A stretch of DNA of 24,711 nt from Savagea sp. (GTDB lineage: Bacteria; Bacillota; Bacilli; Bacillales_A; Planococcaceae): positions 1 to 24,711 of the forward strand of contig JASLJC010000031.1 in NCBI GenBank assembly GCA_030152585.1. Direction: 5' to 3'. The notes under the pieces were generated by a model. The model was not told where the DNA came from. It saw only the letters and a list, made by a program, of their open reading frames with translations, and did not search any database. This document shows, in pieces, positions 1 through 7,708 of the stretch. Numbering within the stretch: the stretch's first letter is position 1; every line of letters starts with the position of its first letter. Position numbers and translations under genes: made by a program.

Positions 1-438
1 AACGAGCGCTTCCATTCCTAAAAAGTACGTATACATCGGTAAAAAGACGTAATAATTTAACACACTCATACCGAAAGCCATTATAACAGTTCCTGTAATT
101 AATCCAGCAAACAATCCTTTTTTCGTTTTTGCATAATTGAAAATATAATAAACAGGTAAAATAAATAGTAATCCAGTCGTAAAGTTTGCAATTTCTCCTA
201 CAGGCACACCGGTCGGACTACCAGATAACATCCAGTACAATAAGTTTTTAAAAAATTCTACACTAATCCCTGCAACGGGTCCCATCGTCATCACCGCAAT
301 TAAAGCCGGAATTTCCCCAAAATCAATTTTTAAAAAGGGTGGTAAAACAGGAAGCGGAAAATTTAATTTCATTAAAATGGTTGCAATACTACTTAATACG
401 GCAATTAATACTAAACGACGTAATTTTTTACTATTCAA
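1..438 (-). CDS. ribU: Riboflavin ECF transporter S component RibU (3' end cut by window edge)
   Basis: Substrate-binding membrane subunit of an energy-coupling-factor importer for riboflavin. The 146 visible codons translate to a hydrophobic protein containing KIDFGEIPALIA and MTMGPVAG, which are typical of RibU, and several membrane segments. The full family length is about 190 residues, so the C-terminus lies beyond base 1. The start is a TTG at 438-436. It follows a GAGGAG ribosome site (448-453) by 9 bases, and an in-frame TAA lies two codons upstream, so no earlier start is possible. An FMN riboswitch and terminator directly upstream independently support the assignment, since this element controls riboflavin uptake and synthesis genes. 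No ECF ATPase genes are in the window; RibU normally shares a module encoded elsewhere. Confidence 0.93.
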   Translation of the reverse strand, partial: MNSKKLRRLVLIAVLSSIATILMKLNFPLPVLPPFLKIDFGEIPALIAVMTMGPVAGISVEFFKNLLYWMLSGSPTGVPVGEIANFTTGLLFILPVYYIFNYAKTKKGLFAGLITGTVIMAFGMSVLNYYVFLPMYTYFLGMEALV

Positions 439-494
439 TTGTTAACTCTCCTCTTTTAGAGATTCTCTTCAAAAAAGGGAAAGTGTTCGCTATG

Positions 495-525
495 AAAAAA
501 CCCTTTTAGCTCGGCGCTAAAAGGG
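495..525 (-). terminator. Riboswitch-associated intrinsic terminator before ribU
   Basis: Read on the minus strand, CCCTTTTAGC and GCTAAAAGGG form a 10-bp perfect stem around a GCCGA loop, followed directly by six Ts (495-500). It lies between the FMN aptamer and the ribU start, the expected place for an expression platform that stops transcription when FMN is bound. Two smaller hairpins lie between aptamer and terminator (TTGTTAA/TTAACAA and ATGCTT/AAGCAT, about 531-573) and may take part in the switch. Confidence 0.9.
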
Positions 526-576
526 ATTGAAGGTATGCTTAAAAAAGCATTGTTAATGACTTAACAAAGCGAACCT

Positions 577-702
577 CCACCTTCTCCCATCCAGACTATA
601 CTGTCGGCTATGGATTCTCACCATGATCAGCTTACGCTCGCGGGCTCACATACAACAGATGTATACCGCCGGTCGGGAATTACACCCTGCCCCGAAGATG
701 AA
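577..702 (-). ncRNA. FMN riboswitch (RFN element)
   Basis: The minus strand carries the conserved blocks of the RFN aptamer in order: TTCGGGGCAGGGTG, ATTCCCGACCGGCGGT, AGCCCGCGAGC, GGTGAGAATCCATAGCCGAC, and AGTCTGGATGGGAGAAG. The closing helix is CTTCGGGG at the 5' end with the GGGAGAAG side at the 3' end. It binds flavin mononucleotide and here precedes ribU, with a terminator between. Ends are approximate to a few bases. Confidence 0.96.
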
Positions 703-725
703 TCTATATTTTTTTGTATAGCTCA

Positions 726-754
726 ATTATAGTCGATTTCCTTCATTTTGTAAA
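726..754 (-). promoter_or_regulatory. SigA-type promoter for riboswitch-ribU transcript
   Basis: Minus strand: -35 TTTACA (754-749), 17-base spacer, -10 TATAAT (731-726). Transcription would start near 719, just ahead of the FMN aptamer. The -35 begins six bases beyond the stop codon of the upstream sigX::rsiX gene, so ribU is a separate transcription unit. Confidence 0.8.
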
Positions 755-759
755 CATCT

Positions 760-2415
760 CTAACTTTCATCAGTAGATGTAGGTTGTTCTTTCGGTTCAT
801 CGTACATCGTCGCAAAAATTGGATTAGCGCTTACCGGCTTCGGTAACGGACGATTGAAATCAAACTTTTTCCAACCTCGTTTATCAATTCCTTCTAATTT
901 TAATGAATAACCGAAACTTGCTGCCGTTAAGTTCATTCCTTCTAACAATCGATACACTTCTTCTTCTTCGTAATCTCGAATGACAAATGGTTCCTCAAAC
1001 GTAATCGTAATGAGTTGATCGCTTTTTTCCATCGTATATGTTACATCTTTTGGAACGATTGACAAATAAAAATCATTTTCAGCACTCTTTAATGCTTCGA
1101 ACGCTTCCTCTACGGTGACATACGTTTGACCGAAACTAGGTGCTAAGTAATAACGAGACCCATATGGATATGCGTAATATGCATATCCATTCATGCCACT
1201 ATAAAGTGATACCGGATCATTAATTTCACCAATGCCATTAAATGTCACAGGTTCATTTTTTTCATTTAACAAACGCACTTCTCGGAATCCGTAAAACGTC
1301 TGTTGCAACGTGTCGTTAAAAATTTCAATTGTTGCTGAACTTTGATCATATTGATGATCAGCTGCTAATGTCATATAAATTGCAGCTTCTTTCGTTCGAA
1401 ACGACGCATGGAATGGATGATACTCTGTAAACCCGAGTGCTTCTTCATCGATTAACGCAGCGTATTGCTCATACAGTGCTACTGTTGAAGGTGTCGGTGT
1501 TTTTAAATCATCGATTACACGTGATTTTGGTAATAATATCGAAACAGGAACACTGAGCGCATCTTCACTCACAAGACCGAGTGTAAACGGTACATTTTGC
1601 TTTAAATCTGCTTCGTATAAAGCATAACGCCCAATCAATGCTCGCTCATTAAATGGTTGTTCTTCTTTCTCTTTTTCTTCTTCTTTCGGTATTTCTTCTA
1701 CGACTTCTTCTGGCTGCTTCTGTTCTTCTTGCACCTTATCGTCTTCTTTCGATTCTTGCCATTTATCATATAACAAAGGCAATACGATAATGAGTGCAAT
1801 CATAATTAAAAAAGTAAACCAGCGAGGTCCTTTAGCTTTCACTTCTTTTTTCACTGTATTCGTCACTCTCGGATCATCAAGTAATCGTTGATAAATCGTA
1901 TGACGATTACGCGAATCGACATATGGTGGTAAATGTTTCATCGACTGACGCACCCATTGCATCTTTTCCTCTTTCGGTGCTTGTCGTTCTAACGTATCGA
2001 CAGCACGTAACGAAATTTCCTTCACACCGTCTGTCGATTCTCCGACGATGAATGCAATTTCTTTTACAGTGAAATGTTTATGCATATGCAAATACAATAC
2101 TGCTCGTTCAATAAGCGTCAACTCACGAAAAATATCGTAAAATTGACGCAACGACGGATTACTCGTCGCTAATGTACCTTTCTTCCCTTTATGAAATCGC
2201 TTTTTACGCTCAGCTTTCGCTACTTCTTGGTACGCGTGGCGATACATATATGCTCGTTCATTAGCTGTCGCTACTTGAGCGGCAGATAGTTGAACGAACA
2301 CTTCGTGAATTTGATCCTCTGCGACTCGTTGATTATCGTGTAAATAAACGAGAAATTGATAGACTTCATCATAATATTGATCGTACCACTTATGAAATTG
2401 TTCCTCTGTCATCAT
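760..2415 (-). CDS. Fused ECF sigma factor SigX and anti-sigma factor RsiX
   Basis: One uninterrupted frame of 551 codons. Residues 1 to about 145 resemble an ECF sigma factor: a region 2 start (YDQYYDEVYQFLVYL, EDQIHEVFVQL) and a region 4 helix-turn-helix (LTLIERAVL, HFTVKEIAFIVG). Residues from about 152 resemble RsiX: a cytoplasmic anti-sigma segment (PPYVDSRNRHTIYQRL), a membrane span at about 199-216, a Glu/Lys-rich linker, then an extracytoplasmic domain ending with a (L/I)P-P-x-x-NPI-type tail as in B. subtilis RsiX. Position supports this: sigX-rsiX follow resE in B. subtilis. The start is ATG 2415 behind AGAAGAAGG; GTG 2421 abuts the ribosome site and ATG 2412 is also possible. It overlaps resE by 26 bases. 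The sigma part is shorter than free SigX and lacks the usual Trp of region 2.3-2.4, so DNA-binding activity is uncertain. A sequencing error removing a boundary is unlikely but possible. Confidence 0.85.
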   Translation of the reverse strand: MMTEEQFHKWYDQYYDEVYQFLVYLHDNQRVAEDQIHEVFVQLSAAQVATANERAYMYRHAYQEVAKAERKKRFHKGKKGTLATSNPSLRQFYDIFRELTLIERAVLYLHMHKHFTVKEIAFIVGESTDGVKEISLRAVDTLERQAPKEEKMQWVRQSMKHLPPYVDSRNRHTIYQRLLDDPRVTNTVKKEVKAKGPRWFTFLIMIALIIVLPLLYDKWQESKEDDKVQEEQKQPEEVVEEIPKEEEKEKEEQPFNERALIGRYALYEADLKQNVPFTLGLVSEDALSVPVSILLPKSRVIDDLKTPTPSTVALYEQYAALIDEEALGFTEYHPFHASFRTKEAAIYMTLAADHQYDQSSATIEIFNDTLQQTFYGFREVRLLNEKNEPVTFNGIGEINDPVSLYSGMNGYAYYAYPYGSRYYLAPSFGQTYVTVEEAFEALKSAENDFYLSIVPKDVTYTMEKSDQLITITFEEPFVIRDYEEEEVYRLLEGMNLTAASFGYSLKLEGIDKRGWKKFDFNRPLPKPVSANPIFATMYDEPKEQPTSTDES

Positions 2416-4210
2416 TGTCACCTTCTTCTAACTTTGGAAATACACATGTAAATGTCGTACCGACTTCTTCATTACGTTTGACATAAATAAAACCTTCATG
2501 TGTATCTACGATATTTTTTGCAATTGACAACCCGAGACCTGTTCCTCCTAATTCACGTGTACGTGCTTTATCCGCTTTGTAAAAACGTTCGAAAATAAAT
2601 GGAATATCTTCTTCAGGTATTCCAACACCGGTATCTTCTACGGCCATTTCAACGGCTCCTTCTAATTCTCGCAAGCGTAAATAAACATGACCTTGAGGAG
2701 GCGTATGACGAATCGCATTATCAATTAAATTTGTAAATACTTGTTCTAATCGATCTTCATCCGCTTCAATGTAAAGTGGTGTCTTCACTTCATCTTCTAC
2801 AGTAATCGTAACATCTAAATCTCGTGCTAATTGCGTAAATTTAAATGCCATTCGCTCTAAAAATTGCGCCGTATCGACAGGATACAATTGCAAAGCAATT
2901 CGATTCGATTCAATTTGAGCTAAATCGAGTAAGTCGGTTACGAGACGCCCCATCCGACGTGATTCATCTTGGATAATTTGTACCATCTCGATTCGTTCTT
3001 CTTTATTTTGAGGGACATCGTCTAATATCGCTTCACTATACCCTTGTAACATCGCAATCGGCGTTCGCAACTCATGTGAAACATTTGCGATAAAATCTGA
3101 ACGAAGTCGTTCTAGCTTTCGCTGTTCTGTCATATTACGTAAAACGACGACTGCCCCACGAATCGATTCGTCTTCACTGTAAAGAGGACTCATAGAAACA
3201 CCGTAAAACTGACCATCGATTTCAATTTCGTCTTCAATCTGTTCTGAAAATGTAATCGCATGCTCTAACATATGTTCAATTTGGGGAGGAAGTGTTTCTT
3301 TTTCTTCTCCTTTTGACGTATTCGTAAAATACCATCGTTGAAGCAATTCATTAGCGGGAGGGTTTTTTACGACGATATCGTGTTGACGGTCGAATGTAAT
3401 GACTGCATCTGTCATCGACGTCAAAATACTCGATAATTGTTCTTTTTCTTGTTTAATGACTTCGACATGATTCGACAATTGTTGTCCCATCGTGTTAAAC
3501 GCATTCGCGAGTTGACCGATCTCGTCATTTTGCACTCTCGGTAAAGGTGTCTCAAATTCTCCTTTTGATAACTCTTGCGCCGCTTGTTTCATGTCGCGAA
3601 GTGGTCGCGTAATACGTGAAGAAAGGAAAAAGGCAAAAAATGTCGTCAACATAAATGCCACAAATGCAGATAACAATACGATATATGTCGTCCGCTGCGT
3701 CGTGCGATGTACCGCATCTACACTTTGATACAAAATTACCGATGCATAAGTTCCGTCATCTGTATGGAAAGGATAACTATATACGAGATACTGTTCCATC
3801 ACATCTTCCTCGTGTAAAGAAGGTAATAACCGCTCACAAACATCGTTGCGTTTCATATTTGACGAAGCCATAATGTCGCGGTGTTTCACAATCGCTTCTT
3901 GCACAACGTCTGCATACTGAGCATCTGGATAGGCGTATAATATTTCCCGTTTATCAGACAATATAATCGCATTCGTTTCATCATTTAAAATTTCTTCCAT
4001 AAAGGGAGTAAACATTTCATCAAACTTTGAAGAACTTGCAATTTTACCAATCGTCGCCGCTTCTCGCCTTAATGAATCTTCTGCTTGTGTCGTATGATAA
4101 TTGTTAAAAAACTCTAACAATAGAGCGGTTACAATAAAAAGAACGAAAGAAACGAGAAGCAATATGGTCGCCCATAGCTTCCCGACAACGGAGTTCCATA
4201 ACTTACTCAT
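2390..4210 (-). CDS. resE: Sensor histidine kinase ResE
   Basis: Membrane kinase that phosphorylates ResD in response to oxygen or redox state in Bacillus. The 606 residues show a first membrane span (13-33), an extracytoplasmic sensor loop, a second span (about 175-197), HAMP (198-250), a PAS-like segment (260-365), the H-box SDFIANVSHELRTP with phosphoacceptor His379, the N-box NLIDNAIRHTP (494-504), and the G-boxes DTGVGIP and GGTGLGLSIAKN. The start chosen is ATG 4210: GAGG lies six bases upstream, and the ATG overlaps the resD stop (ATGAGTAA). A longer reading from 4252 has no ribosome site and runs inside resD. It is translationally coupled to resD and to the downstream sigX::rsiX gene. 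The order resD-resE-sigX-rsiX matches B. subtilis. Confidence 0.94.
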   Translation of the reverse strand: MSKLWNSVVGKLWATILLLVSFVLFIVTALLLEFFNNYHTTQAEDSLRREAATIGKIASSSKFDEMFTPFMEEILNDETNAIILSDKREILYAYPDAQYADVVQEAIVKHRDIMASSNMKRNDVCERLLPSLHEEDVMEQYLVYSYPFHTDDGTYASVILYQSVDAVHRTTQRTTYIVLLSAFVAFMLTTFFAFFLSSRITRPLRDMKQAAQELSKGEFETPLPRVQNDEIGQLANAFNTMGQQLSNHVEVIKQEKEQLSSILTSMTDAVITFDRQHDIVVKNPPANELLQRWYFTNTSKGEEKETLPPQIEHMLEHAITFSEQIEDEIEIDGQFYGVSMSPLYSEDESIRGAVVVLRNMTEQRKLERLRSDFIANVSHELRTPIAMLQGYSEAILDDVPQNKEERIEMVQIIQDESRRMGRLVTDLLDLAQIESNRIALQLYPVDTAQFLERMAFKFTQLARDLDVTITVEDEVKTPLYIEADEDRLEQVFTNLIDNAIRHTPPQGHVYLRLRELEGAVEMAVEDTGVGIPEEDIPFIFERFYKADKARTRELGGTGLGLSIAKNIVDTHEGFIYVKRNEEVGTTFTCVFPKLEEGDNDDRGTIS

Positions 4211-4919
4211 TTGGAACCTCAAATTTATAACCGACACCCCATACCGTAACAATCATTTTTGCCGCTTGTTCTGAAACACGACTTAATTTTTCACGTAAAC
4301 GTTTGACGTGGGTGTCAACTGTACGTAAATCTCCGAAAAACTCATAATGCCATACTTCTTTTAATAACTGCTCACGATCAAACACTTTATCTGGTGATTT
4401 TGCTAAAAAGTATAATAACTCATATTCTTTCGGTGTTAAATGAATTTCTACCCCATCCGCTGTAACACGGTGTGCATCGTGATCGATTGTCAGTTGCGGA
4501 TAAACGACGAGGTTTTTAGATGAACTACCACCTGCGTATGGAAATGTTGAAGAACGACGTAATAACGCTTTAACACGTAAGACGACTTCACGTGGACTAA
4601 ATGGCTTTACGATATAATCATCTGCGCCTGTTTCAAAACCAGCAACGCGATCAGACTCTTCTCCTTTTGCCGTCAATAAAATAATCGGTGTTAAGTTTCC
4701 TTGTTCTCTTAGTTCTTCTAATACTTCTAAACCGTTCATTTCAGGTAACATTAAATCTAATAAAATACAGTCATACTCATTTTCTAATGCTTTCGTTAAC
4801 GCTTCTTGACCATCGATTGCCTCATCGATGTCATATCCTTCTCGTGTTAAATACATATTTAAAAGTCGACGAATGCGATCTTCGTCATCTACAACTAACA
4901 ATTTAATATTCTCTTCCAT
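4203..4919 (-). CDS. resD: Response regulator ResD (OmpR/PhoB family)
   Basis: DNA-binding regulator paired with ResE; in Bacillus it activates aerobic and anaerobic respiration genes. The 238 residues hold a receiver domain with acidic pair Asp11-Asp12, phosphoacceptor Asp55 (CILLDLMLPEMNG), Thr83 and Lys105 (IVKPFSPRE), then a winged-helix domain ending DLRTVDTHVKRLREKLSR and VWGVGYKFE. The start is ATG 4919, eight bases after a strong AAGGAGG; the longer reading with MKEVSS would place the ribosome site inside the gene. The gap to the upstream resA-like gene is about 126 bases, so an internal promoter is possible, but I see no convincing -35/-10 pair. Confidence 0.95.
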   Translation of the reverse strand: MEENIKLLVVDDEDRIRRLLNMYLTREGYDIDEAIDGQEALTKALENEYDCILLDLMLPEMNGLEVLEELREQGNLTPIILLTAKGEESDRVAGFETGADDYIVKPFSPREVVLRVKALLRRSSTFPYAGGSSSKNLVVYPQLTIDHDAHRVTADGVEIHLTPKEYELLYFLAKSPDKVFDREQLLKEVWHYEFFGDLRTVDTHVKRLREKLSRVSEQAAKMIVTVWGVGYKFEVPNE

Positions 4920-5045
4920 AGAAGAAACCTCCTTCAATATTTTTTCATTTTTTATATTATTTTTAACAATTGTTCACTTCTATTGTACAAATGAATGAAC
5001 AAAAAAGAAACTATTCTACAAATCCGTCAATAATTCGTGCGTTTT

Positions 5046-5570
5046 TCACTTTAAGCTCTCGATATAAAAATTCAAATCTTCTAACGACTGCATACCGTGA
5101 ACATTCCGTATACGCTTTCCTTCTTCGTCAATTAACACCGCTGTCGGAAATTGTGTAATCTCGTACATTTGAGCAAGTTCTTCCCCTTCGAGAATCGTCG
5201 GTAAAGATAATGCAAAGCGACGTTGCATCTCGTAAAAAAGAAAACGAGAAGAACTCGTATACACTGTAATAATTTGATAGTTCGCTTCTTCAGGACGCTT
5301 TTCAAATTGTTCATTCAATTGCAGCAATTGTGTCTGGCAAACGAGACAAGATTCATCCCAAAAATATAAAAAAGTAGACTGCCCCTTTGCAGGTACACGC
5401 ACTTCATATTGATCGAATGTTTCTCGTTGAAAAGAAGGAGCTTTCGTATTTTTTACTCGTTCAGATAATGAAAAAGAAGACGGTAACAAAAGCGATAAAA
5501 GAATTAAAATGGTTACCATCGTAAGTAACGGAGCACTATATCGTTGCACCCATCGAATCAATCGCTTCAC
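5046..5570 (-). CDS. Membrane-anchored thioredoxin-family protein, ResA-like
   Basis: Predicted single N-terminal membrane span (about 13-30) followed by an extracytoplasmic thioredoxin fold of about 140 residues. The redox motif is Cys75-Leu-Val-Cys78 (DESCLVCQTQ) and the cis-proline loop is FPTAVLID (Pro142). In this operon position B. subtilis has resA, which reduces apocytochrome c. That family normally carries CEPC and is followed by resB and resC; here the motif differs and resB and resC are absent, so the substrate may differ. The start is a GTG at 5570, only two bases from GGAGG; a TTG at 5561 is an alternative. It follows rluB by nine bases, so co-transcription is likely. Confidence 0.75.
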   Translation of the reverse strand: MKRLIRWVQRYSAPLLTMVTILILLSLLLPSSFSLSERVKNTKAPSFQRETFDQYEVRVPAKGQSTFLYFWDESCLVCQTQLLQLNEQFEKRPEEANYQIITVYTSSSRFLFYEMQRRFALSLPTILEGEELAQMYEITQFPTAVLIDEEGKRIRNVHGMQSLEDLNFYIESLK

Positions 5571-5579
5571 CGCCTCCGC

Positions 5580-6311
5580 TTATCGTAAGTTACCGGTTTC
5601 TGCTAATACGTGTAACTGTTTTACTTCATGCGGTGTTAACTCTCGTGAATCTCCTGCATTCAATCCGCGGCCATCAATTACACCGAAACGTTCTCGTGTT
5701 AATTTAACGACAGGATGCCCAATCGCTTCAAACATACGACGAACTTGACGATTTCTTCCTTCATGAATTGTAATTTCGATAATCGCATCTTGTGCATTTT
5801 TATTAATACGTAAACGTTTAACACGAGCTGGCGCAGTTTTACCATCTTCTAGTTGAATACCGCGCTCTAGCTGACGTAATTTTTGTTTCGGTGGAATCCC
5901 TTTTACACGTGCGACATATACTTTTTCGACTTCGTATTTCGGGTGTGTCAAACGATAAGAAAAATCACCATCGTTCGTCAGCAAAAGTACGCCTGATGTG
6001 TCGTAATCAAGTCGTCCGACAGGAAAAATACGTTCCGGAACGTGACGCATTAAATCAAGTACCGTCTTTCTTCCTCGGTCATCTTCTACAGTCGATAAAT
6101 AACCAGTCGGTTTATTTAAAACGTAATAAACGGGGCTTTCTTTTTCAACTGGAACACCATCAACTTCTACGCGATCTTTCGGTGTCACTTTCACTCCTAG
6201 TTCGGTAATCACTTCACCATTTACACGAACGCGTCCTTCTAATATTAATGCCTCAGCCTTTCTTCTTGACGTTACACCTGCTTGAGCAATTACTTTTTGT
6301 ACTCTTTCCAT
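5580..6311 (-). CDS. rluB: 23S rRNA pseudouridine synthase RluB
   Basis: Isomerises a uridine in 23S rRNA (helix 89/90 region, position 2605 in E. coli numbering) to pseudouridine. The 243 residues contain an N-terminal S4 RNA-binding domain (VIAQAGVTSRRKAEALI) and the RsuA-family catalytic motif GRLDYDTSGVLLLTNDG with the nucleophilic Asp102. Later motifs are EGRNRQVRRM and the AIGHPVVKLTRERFG block. The start is ATG 6311 with GGAGG upstream. It overlaps the scpB stop by one base (TAATG), which is strong evidence of coupling. In B. subtilis dacB and spmAB lie between scpB and rluB; they are absent here. Confidence 0.95.
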   Translation of the reverse strand: MERVQKVIAQAGVTSRRKAEALILEGRVRVNGEVITELGVKVTPKDRVEVDGVPVEKESPVYYVLNKPTGYLSTVEDDRGRKTVLDLMRHVPERIFPVGRLDYDTSGVLLLTNDGDFSYRLTHPKYEVEKVYVARVKGIPPKQKLRQLERGIQLEDGKTAPARVKRLRINKNAQDAIIEITIHEGRNRQVRRMFEAIGHPVVKLTRERFGVIDGRGLNAGDSRELTPHEVKQLHVLAETGNLR

Positions 6312-6910
6312 TACTTTTCCTCCTCTTGAAACGTCGCTTGAAATTGTTTCATGAACGCTTCGTTTTCTTCTTCTATTTGTTCTAATGATTGGGATACTTC
6401 CATCTCCGGTAGCTCGTCAATTGACGCTAAACCGAAACGGTCTAAAAAAAGTTCTGTCGTGCCGTATAAAATCGGATTTCCTGGACGATCTAATCTTCCT
6501 TTTTCTTCAATTAACCCTCTCGATACGAGCGTTTGTACAGGACCTTCTGAACCGACTCCTCGTATTGTATCTACTTCTACTTTCGTTACAGGTTGTTCGT
6601 ATGCGATAATTGCTAATACTTCTAGTGATGCTTGTGTTAACATTCGTTTTGTCGGATTCGTTAACATTTTTTTAATCTCTTCTGCATATTGGAGTTTCGT
6701 TACGATTTGATAATGGTGACCGAATTGCTTAAGAAGCAATCCGCTTTGTTGATCTTTTTCGTAACGTTCTTTCATCTCATTCAATGCGGTTTCTACTTCT
6801 TCAATGTCGTATCCAGTATACGTTTGTAACGCATCGATCGTTAATCCTTCATCTCCTGCTATAAATAATAAACTTTCAATTAATCCGGTTCTCGTCTTTT
6901 GAGACATCAT
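6311..6910 (-). CDS. scpB: Segregation and condensation protein B
   Basis: Winged-helix kite subunit that, with ScpA, binds SMC to form the bacterial condensin for chromosome compaction and segregation. The 199 residues include ESLLFIAGDEGLT at the N-terminus and the conserved QASLEVLAIIAYEQPVTK, EVDTIRGV and LDRPGNPILYGTTELFLDRFGL-type segments. The start is the first ATG of ATGATG at 6910, seven bases after GGAGG; a longer frame to 6961 lies inside scpA and lacks a ribosome site. It overlaps scpA by 35 bases. The C-terminal tail is acidic and glutamate-rich, as usual. Confidence 0.96.
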   Translation of the reverse strand: MMSQKTRTGLIESLLFIAGDEGLTIDALQTYTGYDIEEVETALNEMKERYEKDQQSGLLLKQFGHHYQIVTKLQYAEEIKKMLTNPTKRMLTQASLEVLAIIAYEQPVTKVEVDTIRGVGSEGPVQTLVSRGLIEEKGRLDRPGNPILYGTTELFLDRFGLASIDELPEMEVSQSLEQIEEENEAFMKQFQATFQEEEK

Positions 6911-7637
6911 GACCACCCCTCCAATGAATCTCGAGTGTACTAAAATTTGATTGTTGTTCAATTGCTATCATTTGATGACGCGCCATTTCTAATATCGCCA
7001 AAAATGTAACGACAATTTCACCGATTGTTCCTACTTCAAATAACATCTCAAACGATTGAGTGCCACCTGCTTTTTTTAAAGCGGTTTCTACTGCTTTCAT
7101 TTTATCTTCGACCGTAAATGTCGTCGGTTCAATCGTTGCAACGAGGGGCTCTCGCAATTGTTTTCGATCCAACATTTTTTGAAAAGCAGAAATCAAATCG
7201 AAGACGTTCAGTTGAGGTACTTCTTCTCGCACGTCTATTTCCTCTACAGGTGCTGGTAATTTAGTGAAATAGTTGGCTCGTTGTTGTGCTTCTGATTGTA
7301 ATTGTATCGCTAACTCTTTATACCGTTGATACTTCAGTAATTGTTCTACTAGTGCTTCTCGTGGGTCTTCCTCTTCTTCCCACTGTACGTCATCTCCTTC
7401 AACATCGTGAATAGGTAATAATGTTTTACTTTTAATTTCAATCAATGTCGCTGCTAATACTAAATATTCACTTAGCTCGTCAAGTTGCAAAGTACGCATC
7501 GCTTCAATATGTTGCAAATATTGCTGCGTTAATTGTGCCATTGGAATATCATAAATATCAATTTCTAACCGTTTAATTAAGTGAAGTAATAAATCTAAAG
7601 GACCTTCAAACACGTCTAACTTTACTTCATACGACAT
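6876..7637 (-). CDS. scpA: Segregation and condensation protein A
   Basis: Kleisin subunit of the SMC-ScpAB condensin. The 253 residues begin with the diagnostic VFEGPLDLLLHLI, then YDIPMAQLTQQYLQ and LAATLIEIKSKTLLP. They end with the winged-helix part containing TFLAILEMARHQMIAIEQ that contacts the SMC head. The ATG at 7637 has AGGAGGGG five bases upstream. This is the first gene of the seven-gene minus-strand operon reaching to 760. The 71-base divergent gap to the DUF309 gene must hold its promoter, but no clear -35/-10 pair is visible on this strand. Confidence 0.97.
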   Translation of the reverse strand: MSYEVKLDVFEGPLDLLLHLIKRLEIDIYDIPMAQLTQQYLQHIEAMRTLQLDELSEYLVLAATLIEIKSKTLLPIHDVEGDDVQWEEEEDPREALVEQLLKYQRYKELAIQLQSEAQQRANYFTKLPAPVEEIDVREEVPQLNVFDLISAFQKMLDRKQLREPLVATIEPTTFTVEDKMKAVETALKKAGGTQSFEMLFEVGTIGEIVVTFLAILEMARHQMIAIEQQSNFSTLEIHWRGGHDVSKDENRIN

Positions 7638-7708
7638 GCACGCCCCTCCTTTACTGTTATTTTCTTTATTTTTTTGTATACTAGTTTGTGAGAAAGGAGA
7701 TGTATCAT

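Noticed and set aside
754..780. ACATCT/AGATGT hairpin over the sigX::rsiX stop as a terminator
   Set aside because: Only six pairs, a 15-base loop and no real T-tract; too weak to call.
3655..3873. Plus-strand open frame opposite resE
   Set aside because: Antisense shadow of a well-supported kinase gene; no ribosome site and no protein-like pattern.
7654..7682. Promoter for the DUF309 gene at TATACT (7677-7682)
   Set aside because: No acceptable -35 at 16-18 bases; kept only as a remark in the gene entry.
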